From: CAZPBN01 sp964584935
GTDB lineage: Bacteria; Acidobacteriota; Aminicenantia; Aminicenantales; Aminicenantaceae
Direction: 5' to 3'
Length of the DNA: 15,696 nt
Assembly: GCA_964584935.1 (NCBI GenBank)
Contig: CAZPBN010000034.1
Span: forward strand, 1 to 15,696
This document shows positions 6,996 through 12,873 of the stretch, piece by piece. The number at the start of each line of letters is the position of its first letter. Within the stretch, counting starts at the first letter, position 1. Both the position numbers and the translations under genes were made by a program. The notes under the pieces were generated by a model that saw nothing but the letters and a program-made list of their open reading frames with translations, was not told the DNA's origin and made no database searches.

Positions 6996-7724
6996 TCAAT
7001 CCTTAAATTCCAATTGATAGATTTTCTGATTTCCATCCGCATTCCATAGGTAATGCCCGTCATAAGTTAATCCTCTCGGTGACTGTCCAGGAGCTAAAAA
7101 TTGCCTTAAAACTTTCCCATCAATGTCCAGTTGGTAGATGGTCATTGTGGAAGAATCTGAGACCCAAAAATGATTGCCGTCAAATGCCAATCCATCCAGG
7201 CTGAATCCTGGATTGGAAAAAGAGGAAAGAATTTCTCCTGTTTCAGGATCCGCCTCAATGATTTTGTTTGATAGGATATCTGCCAGCCAGAGGGAACCCA
7301 GAGCATATTCGACAGCAGAAAAAAAACCTTTCTGAAGGTGAAGCATCCTCTGAATATCGCCGTTAAGGAGATTTATCCTGTAAACATAAGTGCTTGATTC
7401 ACTGCAAACCCACAAATTTTCTCCATCATAGGCAACTCCGGAGGTGCTGGGAAGAGGGGATGACAAGCTCCTTACCTGGGCTCCGCTTAATCGATTAAGA
7501 CTGTAAAGTATGTCATAATATCCATCCACATTCCACAATGTGTTTCCGTCCCAGCACAAGCCTTGCGGATAATAAGCAGGAGTGTATATGGTATTCACCA
7601 CTTCAAAAACCACTTCCTCGGCATTGGGATCAAAAGGATTGTCAAAAATCCTGTCTTCGCAGGAGCAAACAAATATAATCAAAACGATAAGAACAACCAA
7701 ATAAACACGGACTTTTTGTTCCAT
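6996..7724 (-). CDS. Five-repeat beta-propeller lipoprotein
   Basis: A 242-residue lipoprotein. The lipobox is V19-C20-S21 before Cys22, followed by the NPFDPN motif (29-34) seen after the lipid anchor in many exported proteins of candidate phyla. The mature part has five repeats of about 40 residues starting near 53, 95, 135, 176 and 216, most on the plan GL-x-DG-x-LW ... IYxLD (for example GLAFDGNHFWVSD), as in NHL/SMP-30/YncE-like propellers. Such domains bind ligands or partner proteins; no catalytic residues stand out. Five repeats is few for a closed propeller, so the N-terminal strand (VVFEVVNTIY) may complete it. It leads the operon, and its stop lies immediately before the start of the barrel gene. 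Confidence 0.8.
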   Translation of the reverse strand: MEQKVRVYLVVLIVLIIFVCSCEDRIFDNPFDPNAEEVVFEVVNTIYTPAYYPQGLCWDGNTLWNVDGYYDILYSLNRLSGAQVRSLSSPLPSTSGVAYDGENLWVCSESSTYVYRINLLNGDIQRMLHLQKGFFSAVEYALGSLWLADILSNKIIEADPETGEILSSFSNPGFSLDGLAFDGNHFWVSDSSTMTIYQLDIDGKVLRQFLAPGQSPRGLTYDGHYLWNADGNQKIYQLEFKD

Positions 7725-7760
7725 AATAAAAACCTGATCAATATGATTTTTTCTTTTAAG

Positions 7761-7789
7761 ATTTTATCTAATTTATTCAAAAGTTTCCA
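7761..7789 (-). promoter_or_regulatory. Candidate promoter of the three-gene envelope operon
   Basis: On the minus strand TGGAAA (-35, 7784-7789, 4 of 6), 17-nt spacer, TAAAAT (-10, 7761-7766, 5 of 6). The leader would be about 30 nt, with AGG eight bases before the ATG at 7724. The surroundings are very AT-rich, so false matches are easy. Confidence 0.4.
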
Positions 7790-7885
7790 TTATGATTAAA
7801 AATTATTCCCTTAAATAAATTATTCTGTTTTTTGTGAGCCATTCTGTAACATCCCATTCGCTTTATCAGGACATATTTCTTTACA

Positions 7886-7967
7886 CCAATGTTTTTTATT
7901 TTCATTGGACTGTTCGGAGACCTGTCCCTACAGGGATTTTATTTCAGGGGCCAATCCTTGTATCGGG
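7886..7967. repeat. Cluster of decayed palindromes between divergent genes
   Basis: In order: CCAATG/CATTGG arms (7886-7891, 7903-7908) around an 11-nt loop; CCTG/CAGG arms (7921-7924, 7931-7934); and copy 2 of the GGSCCAATCC element (7947-7967; 17 of 21 identical to 4494-4514), which runs into GTATCGGGATAC, a 5-bp dyad. The cluster occupies the middle of the 447-bp divergent gap and looks like intergenic palindromic repeat debris. I see nothing coding here. Confidence 0.5.
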
Positions 7968-8030
7968 ATACTTTTCGTTTCAATAAAATGAGATGCTGTT
8001 TTTTTTTATAACAAATCAGTTTGATTTTTA

Positions 8031-8059
8031 TTGACAAACAATTGGCTCTAGTATATATG
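8031..8059 (+). promoter_or_regulatory. Promoter of the 222-aa exported protein gene
   Basis: Perfect TTGACA (8031-8036), 17-nt spacer, TATATG (8054-8059, 4 of 6). Transcription should start near 8066, giving an unusually long leader of about 105 nt before the ATG at 8172. Confidence 0.65.
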
Positions 8060-8070
8060 TAATTTATAAA

Positions 8071-8152
8071 AAGACAGGGTAAGGAATTAGTGGAAAGGAG
8101 ATTTCTTCACCACATAAAAAACAAAAAAGCTCTTTTTTATTTTATCTGTCTT
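8071..8152 (+). promoter_or_regulatory. Structured 5' leader of the 222-aa gene
   Basis: AAGACAG (8071-8077), just after the expected transcription start, pairs perfectly with CTGTCTT (8146-8152), which ends about 8 nt before the AAGGAG ribosome site. Inside lies an A-run/T-run dyad around AAAAAAGCTCTTTTTT (about 8124-8139). The outer stem would loop out the whole leader and bring the 5' end next to the ribosome site. No known riboswitch class is recognised; it could be a stabilising 5' stem or a regulatory leader. Confidence 0.4.
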
Positions 8153-8171
8153 AAATTTAAGGAGTGAAATC

Positions 8172-8840
8172 ATGAAGAGAGTCTTTTTGGGTCTTTTAAT
8201 CTTTATTTGCATTTCCCCTCTGATCATAATGTCTCAGGATTATGCAACTCCCTTAAGATACGCCATGGAAGTCGCTCGAGTCTCAGAAGGGTATTCAGGA
8301 GCAAACTGGATCGTTTCTCCAAGGGAAGAAAGAAAAAATGACCATCAAGTCAGCAATGCCTGGGAATGCGATATCAGAGCTATTGCTGCTGTCAATGATG
8401 CCCGAAGGCTCAGAATAGACATTTACCTTCACAATCCAGTAACCTATAACTGGACAATCTGCTATGCTTTTCAAATTTCCTTTAGAGGTGGTTCCTCAGA
8501 AGCTTATGTTTATTTCCCGACAAGAAATGAATTCTATTATGTAAACTGGGACAGCAGCGGCAGAGTGCTAAATTCACGGATTCTTGGGGAAGATCCCTCT
8601 GGCGACAGTTGCTGGGTCACAGATTCCTATATCGGAGGAGCCAGAAAATCCAATACAGTTGTGTCCTTGACGCTGGATAAAGATAAACATTTCTCTTCCG
8701 AGGGAAGAGGCCAAAAAAAGTGGGTTTCTGCGCAATTTTTCACAGGTTATATCCAGGAAGGAACACCGCAAAGTTACTGGATGAGAGGACTCAAACAAGC
8801 CGACACAACCATGAAAGTCCGCCTGGGCTACATCAGGTAA
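8172..8840 (+). CDS. Exported protein of unknown function
   Basis: A 222-residue protein, apart from the partial gene at the right edge the only rightward gene. Residues 1-22 are a signal peptide (hydrophobic core LGLLIFICISPLIIM). There is no lipobox. The mature part is predicted mostly beta, with many aromatic residues (EAYVYFPTRNEFYYVNWDSS, about 115-134). It has two cysteines in the mature part (near residues 65 and 97) plus one near 148, no membrane helix and no motif I recognise. AAGGAG lies 7 nt before the ATG. It converges on the DUF5683 gene with only 8 nt between stop codons. Function cannot be inferred. Confidence 0.85.
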   Translation: MKRVFLGLLIFICISPLIIMSQDYATPLRYAMEVARVSEGYSGANWIVSPREERKNDHQVSNAWECDIRAIAAVNDARRLRIDIYLHNPVTYNWTICYAFQISFRGGSSEAYVYFPTRNEFYYVNWDSSGRVLNSRILGEDPSGDSCWVTDSYIGGARKSNTVVSLTLDKDKHFSSEGRGQKKWVSAQFFTGYIQEGTPQSYWMRGLKQADTTMKVRLGYIR

Positions 8841-8848
8841 ATACAGGC

Positions 8849-9361
8849 TTAAAAACTGAACGAACAATTAATTCCAAGCGATTCATTCCCATCACAGAAA
8901 AGCGTTATTTGGAAAGAATTTTTGTTTTTTTCTTTTTTTTTGAATATCAAATAAATATCCAATAAATTGATAATCCAAATTCCTGCGGCTGCCAGCATGT
9001 ATTGGTTTCTTTTGGTGTCATATTCTTCGGTCAATTCTCTATATTTGATGGCATCCTCCTCATTATCCGCAGCCTGGTATTTTTCATAATAATCATTTCC
9101 CTTATGGTTGTTGGATAAAATTTTATAAAAACAGAATATTTCAGAGGAAATGAACACCATCCCTTTTAGATGCTTTTTCTCTGCCATCTGACCCCAGCCA
9201 GGGAAAAAAAGTGATTTATGAAGGGACGTGAATTTCTTCTGGGATTTGTCATCTTCGTCCTGAGTTTCATTGGTTTCCTTATCTTGAGATTGGGCTAGGG
9301 AATAGGAAATGATGAAAAACATTACCAGAATAATTACCAAGAAACGATATCTTCTCATCAT
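8849..9361 (-). CDS. DUF5683-type exported membrane protein
   Basis: A 170-residue protein. Signal peptide 1-23 (cleavage near SLA/QSQ), a charged Glu/Asp/Lys linker (25-43), then the DUF5683 hallmark SLFFPGWGQ (50-58) followed by two hydrophobic helices (about 66-82 and 121-140) separated by a charged acidic/Tyr-rich helix (about 88-118). The C-terminus (QITLFCD...GINCSFSF) looks like closing beta strands, so it appears full length. The family is uncharacterised. ATG codons at 9361 and 9358 are both possible and neither has a good ribosome site; the first is used. A TATAAT box 33 nt upstream suggests its own promoter. Confidence 0.8.
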   Translation of the reverse strand: MMRRYRFLVIILVMFFIISYSLAQSQDKETNETQDEDDKSQKKFTSLHKSLFFPGWGQMAEKKHLKGMVFISSEIFCFYKILSNNHKGNDYYEKYQAADNEEDAIKYRELTEEYDTKRNQYMLAAAGIWIINLLDIYLIFKKKEKNKNSFQITLFCDGNESLGINCSFSF

Positions 9362-9393
9362 TTATTCAATTTGGGCTTTGAAATCATCATAGC

Positions 9394-9422
9394 ATTATAA
9401 ACAGTTTGTTCCGAAAATAGCA
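9394..9422 (-). promoter_or_regulatory. Candidate promoter of the DUF5683 gene
   Basis: Perfect TATAAT (-10, 9394-9399) on the minus strand with a weak -35 (TGCTAT, 9417-9422) at 17 nt. It would give a leader of about 26 nt. It separates the DUF5683 gene from the upstream PEGA/FGE gene. Confidence 0.4.
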
Positions 9423-9467
9423 TTGACCTTCCAGGTTTTATTACTGAATTGCTTTGTTTTATTTATT

Positions 9468-9544
9468 CTCATCTGACATCTCACGTCTTACGCCTCATCA
9501 ATTTCAATTCTCCATTTTCCATTCTCTAATTACTGATTTCTGAT
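9468..9544. repeat. Degenerate 7-nt repeat array, eleven units abutting a stop codon
   Basis: Exactly eleven consecutive plus-strand heptamers (77 nt), all ending in T and nine having C at position 3 (NNCNNNT); examples are CTCATCT, CACGTCT, CTCCATT and TACTGAT. In the transcript these read as the purine-rich pattern ANNNGNN. The array begins at the very first base after the stop codon of the PEGA/FGE gene (9545-9547). The order TACGCCT then CATCAAT parallels TACGACT then CATCAAT at 2747-2760. Confidence 0.8.
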
Positions 9545-11893
9545 TCACTTCTCCTTGCAAATGCGGAAGCCATTTTTAGTGCCAATGCTGGAGGGATGCT
9601 TGTAACTACGTAGGGCAGAACGTATGTGGTACCATTTCGACCACCAGCAACCACCTCGAATCACACGGTCAGAGCCATTCGAAGGCCCCTGAGGATTATC
9701 TCTCGGTGAATATTTGTAATAATCCGGATCATACCAGTCCTGACAGAATTCCCATACATTTCCTGCCATGTCATGAACGCCGTAAAAAGACTTCCCTGCC
9801 GAATAAGAACCCACGGGCATGGTTTTGTTTTCGTTTTCACCATAATTAGCTCGAGTGCTGTCGGGTTCACTATTCCCCCATGGATACCGCCTTTGGTCAG
9901 TTCCTCTGGCCGCCTTTTCCCACTGGGCTTCTGTGGGGAGATGAATGTCTTCTCCAAGTTTTTCTGACACCCATTCACAGAATTCTTTGGCATCATGCCA
10001 GGTTACTGTTATAACGGGCCGCTCATTTCTGCCCCAACCTTGGTCACTCGGTTTTGTCCTTCCTGTTTCTTCACAAAAAGTATCATACTGCTCAAATGTC
10101 ACCTCATACTTGGAAATATAGTATCCATCCAGATTCACTTCATGAACCGGTTGTTCATCGGGTTGCCCCTCATTGAAATTATCTCCCATCAGAAAAGAAC
10201 CTTCAGGAATATCCACCCATTCCACAAAATCTTTGGTCTCAAATTTATCACTCTCTCCAAAAATATCCGGTTCTCCCAAACATATAACCCTGACTTTATA
10301 ATTTGTTCCTGCTTCAAGAAATTCAGGCACCCGCCAGTTGAATGAACCTGAATTATCTATACTCTCTGCAATAACCTCTACATGATCCTTACCTTTGTAC
10401 AGATCAATTCTTACCCTGCTTATCCCTAAAGAATCCACACCACTCTGAGCCTTATTCAAAGATGTGGTTAAAGATTTATTGAAGCCAGAAGAGGAAATTG
10501 ATAGACCTTGCCTGCTTAATTCCTGCATCATTTCGGAATCACCTTTTGTCTTTCCATCAGTAGAATATCTTCCTGTTTCTCTTTTCATGGATGAATCCTG
10601 TTCTGTCGTTAATTCTCCCTGACTGCCTTGCAAGCCTTCTGAAATGTCATTGTTTTTCATCCCTTTTCCCTGTCGTTTCAATCTCTGAAAATGATTGTGT
10701 CTATTTAACAAGCTTCTTTCCAAAGAGGAGACTCCTTTTTTATTTGTCCCTGAATGGATCCCGGATTGATAAACCATATTCCCTTTGGCATTCAACCCTC
10801 CGCCTGTAGCCCATTCAATAGTCACCTCAAATTCCTTATACCAAAAACTATCACCTGTTGGCTCTGTCACATTAATGGTATGAACCGTCAAATCCGCATT
10901 GATGGTCTCTGTTTTCCCTCCAGAAACCTCAACCGATTTCACATAATCCACATATCCTTCCTTAAGAAGCTTTACAGAATGGGATCCCTTGGAAACCTCA
11001 CTCAAAGTGCAAGGGGTCACCTGTCCTTTGCTTGTCCCATCCAGATAAACGTCCGCTCCCGGGGGTGTGGAATTAACCTGAATAGTGCCTGTGCCAGGAC
11101 CTCCTAATAACAAAACCGCTGCCACTCCTCCGGCAGCAAGAACACCACCCACAACCAGAAAGGGAAACTTCTTTTTCTCCGGCTTTCCTTTCTCTTCACC
11201 GGGTTTTTCCTTCACTATAGGCTCTTCTTTCTCTTTTTTGACTTTCTCCGGTTCTTCCTTTTTCACCTCTTCCTCTTTTTCTTTTTTTGGCTTTTCGACT
11301 TTCTTCTTTTCCGGTTCCTTTAATTCGTCTTTTTTCTTTTCCAGTTCTTCGACAGCTTTCTTTTTTGCCGCCTCTTCAACCTGTTCCTTCTCCAGTTCTT
11401 CGACAGCTTTTTTTTCAGCTTCCTCTTCAAGCTTTTCTTCCTCAGCCGGTTTTTCTTCCTCGGGCTTTGTGTGCTCTTCCCTAATATTTTTATAAAGTTC
11501 TATAAATCCCATGGGATAGTTGATTTCCTCAATCTCCATTCCCGGATTAACCTTAAAGAGCTGATTCAGGTTCTCCTTGGATGCTTCCATGTCATTTATA
11601 GCATAATAGATAAAGGCTAAGTTCAAATAAACTTTTGATATTTGTTCTGACAAATTTTTCTTCTCCGTTTCGATCCACTTGTTGATCAAATCTCTAGCTC
11701 TTATGTATTTGGTTAAAGCTTTATAATACTCCCCATTATCATAAAATTCTTTTCCTTCCTCTATTAACTTTTTGATCTCCTCTTGCTGTGATGAGGCATC
11801 CTCCTGGGGAAAAACATCAGATGAAATCAAGAAAATAAAAAGAATAACAACGGCAATGACCAAATATTTGGAATGAAAAATATGATTCATCAT
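9545..11893 (-). CDS. TPR / transmembrane / PEGA / FGE-sulfatase-fold protein
   Basis: A 782-residue modular protein. In order: signal or anchor helix (9-25); a TPR-like helical region (about 38-115); a Lys/Glu coiled-coil-like stretch (141-242); a transmembrane helix (244-264); a PEGA domain (269-335, with TPPGADVYLDG); a Kre9/KNH-like beta domain split by an insert (338-365 and 491-552); and a formylglycine-generating-enzyme (FGE/SUMF1) fold (557-780) with IPEGSFLMG, LPTEAQWEKAARG, YPWGN, DMAGNVWEFCQDWY and RVIRGGCWW. The FGE copper-site cysteine pair after RGG is not seen (RGGCWWSKWYHIRSALR), so formylglycine formation is unlikely; it is probably a binding module. The Lys/Glu stretch is low-complexity. 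Start: GGAGG lies 9 nt before the ATG at 11893; another ATG follows at once. It shares PEGA domains with the kinase encoded upstream. Confidence 0.88.
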   Translation of the reverse strand: MMNHIFHSKYLVIAVVILFIFLISSDVFPQEDASSQQEEIKKLIEEGKEFYDNGEYYKALTKYIRARDLINKWIETEKKNLSEQISKVYLNLAFIYYAINDMEASKENLNQLFKVNPGMEIEEINYPMGFIELYKNIREEHTKPEEEKPAEEEKLEEEAEKKAVEELEKEQVEEAAKKKAVEELEKKKDELKEPEKKKVEKPKKEKEEEVKKEEPEKVKKEKEEPIVKEKPGEEKGKPEKKKFPFLVVGGVLAAGGVAAVLLLGGPGTGTIQVNSTPPGADVYLDGTSKGQVTPCTLSEVSKGSHSVKLLKEGYVDYVKSVEVSGGKTETINADLTVHTINVTEPTGDSFWYKEFEVTIEWATGGGLNAKGNMVYQSGIHSGTNKKGVSSLERSLLNRHNHFQRLKRQGKGMKNNDISEGLQGSQGELTTEQDSSMKRETGRYSTDGKTKGDSEMMQELSRQGLSISSSGFNKSLTTSLNKAQSGVDSLGISRVRIDLYKGKDHVEVIAESIDNSGSFNWRVPEFLEAGTNYKVRVICLGEPDIFGESDKFETKDFVEWVDIPEGSFLMGDNFNEGQPDEQPVHEVNLDGYYISKYEVTFEQYDTFCEETGRTKPSDQGWGRNERPVITVTWHDAKEFCEWVSEKLGEDIHLPTEAQWEKAARGTDQRRYPWGNSEPDSTRANYGENENKTMPVGSYSAGKSFYGVHDMAGNVWEFCQDWYDPDYYKYSPRDNPQGPSNGSDRVIRGGCWWSKWYHIRSALRSYKHPSSIGTKNGFRICKEK

Positions 11894-11999
11894 TTCAAAA
11901 TCCCTCCTTCAAAAAAATCACTGAGATCAATGAACTCATTAAATATCTAAACTTTTTTTTCGCAACCAAAAAAGACATTAATGTTTATGTTTATAAATT

Positions 12000-12028
12000 T
12001 ATATATCTTACTAACGACTTAAGGTCAA
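12000..12028 (-). promoter_or_regulatory. Promoter of the PEGA/FGE gene
   Basis: TTGACC (-35, 12023-12028, 5 of 6), 17-nt spacer, TATATA (-10, 12000-12005) on the minus strand. TATAAA two bases further on is an alternative -10. The leader would be about 100 nt and AT-rich, ending in a strong GGAGG site. Confidence 0.55.
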
Positions 12029-12071
12029 TACAAAAATCATTTGACATTCCATCAATCTTGGGGAAACTCCT

Positions 12072-12656
12072 TTATGATTCTCTCTGGCGGGGCTTGGCAA
12101 TGATTTCCCTTATCTCAAGGTCAAAGTAGTTGTTCATGTGGACTGGTTGCAGCACCACAGCCGTATCCGCCCCCTTTCCTGTTCCGGCAACAGCAATGAC
12201 CTCTCGATCAGTCGGTATCAAGCCGGCATCAGATGCCATTATGGATATCTCCACGGCTACTTTAATCCCTTCTGTTCCAAACTGCCGGAGTGTGTGGGCA
12301 ATGGTCTCAACATGGCTGAGACCTCCGAACTTTTTAGATACCGAACGCTCAATCCCGCTGAGGACATGGGAGCCAATAAGTATTTTTGCTCCCATCTTTT
12401 CAAGTGTTTGTCTGTTTTCCTCCATAAGAAGCTGGGTATCATCACCCGCAAATCCCGAATGTTCTGCCACACAGATAACAGTGACATTGGCATCCTTCAG
12501 AGACTCAGCCATGGCAACAGCCGTGTATCCCCTGGTCGAAGCGACCACCACATGAGAGATGTCTGATTCGTTCACCAGTTTTGAGACGGCTTTGATAACC
12601 TCTTCTGTGTTTTTTGGTCCTGGTTTGTCAAAATAGATGATTTCTTTTTTCTTCAT
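12072..12656 (-). CDS. Stand-alone pyruvate kinase C-terminal-domain protein (COG1751-like)
   Basis: A 194-residue cytosolic protein made of one domain like the C-terminal allosteric domain of pyruvate kinase. It shows the alternating beta/alpha pattern (SHVVVASTRGYTAVAMAESL, about 34-53), a VICVAEHSG strand-loop, and GTGKGADTAV near residues 158-167, which may form a phosphate-binding turn. No catalytic pyruvate kinase barrel is present or expected. This family is widespread and uncharacterised; a ligand- or phosphate-sensing role is inference. AAAGG lies 6 nt before the ATG. It is flanked by 217- and 178-bp gaps, so it may be its own transcription unit between the receptor kinase and the PEGA/FGE gene. 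Confidence 0.88.
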   Translation of the reverse strand: MKKKEIIYFDKPGPKNTEEVIKAVSKLVNESDISHVVVASTRGYTAVAMAESLKDANVTVICVAEHSGFAGDDTQLLMEENRQTLEKMGAKILIGSHVLSGIERSVSKKFGGLSHVETIAHTLRQFGTEGIKVAVEISIMASDAGLIPTDREVIAVAGTGKGADTAVVLQPVHMNNYFDLEIREIIAKPRQRES

Positions 12657-12692
12657 AGCGCACCTTTCCCAATTATATTAGCATAAGGAAAT

Positions 12693-12728
12693 ATATAAGT
12701 CATAGAACGTTCATTTTTTAAGAACGTT
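12693..12728 (-). promoter_or_regulatory. Candidate promoter with paired AGAACGTT sites
   Basis: AGAACGTT occurs twice in direct orientation (12704-12711 and 12721-12728), 17 bp apart; the first is part of the palindrome GAACGTTC (12705-12712). A minus-strand promoter TTAAAA (12716-12721), 17-nt spacer, TTATAT (12693-12698) would have one site inside its spacer and the other touching its -35. That is a plausible repressor layout for the COG1751-like gene. A looser dyad, GGAACAGTTCT, lies further upstream near 12782-12792. Confidence 0.4.
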
Positions 12729-12873
12729 TATAGGGAAAAAACATATATTTATAAGATTTATTTAAATCGAATTTCCCCTTAGGAACAGTTCTACAATGAA
12801 AGGTTTCCCCTATCTGCTTTCAATTGAATCTTCATAGAGCCACATCTTTTTTTTTTTAGGATAAAAAGAGAAT

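Noticed and set aside
11085..11495. A 136-residue plus-strand frame rich in Ser and Phe
   Set aside because: It is the antisense of the Lys/Glu low-complexity stretch of the PEGA/FGE protein; AAG/GAA codons read backwards give Phe and Ser. No ribosome site or homology.
12130..12566. Two 141-142-residue plus-strand frames over the COG1751-like gene
   Set aside because: Both are antisense shadows of a gene with clear family features and a good ribosome site.
12672..12677. TATAAT box directly before the COG1751-like gene
   Set aside because: Transcription from it would begin about 9 nt before the ATG and exclude part of the ribosome site, and no -35 lies at the right distance.
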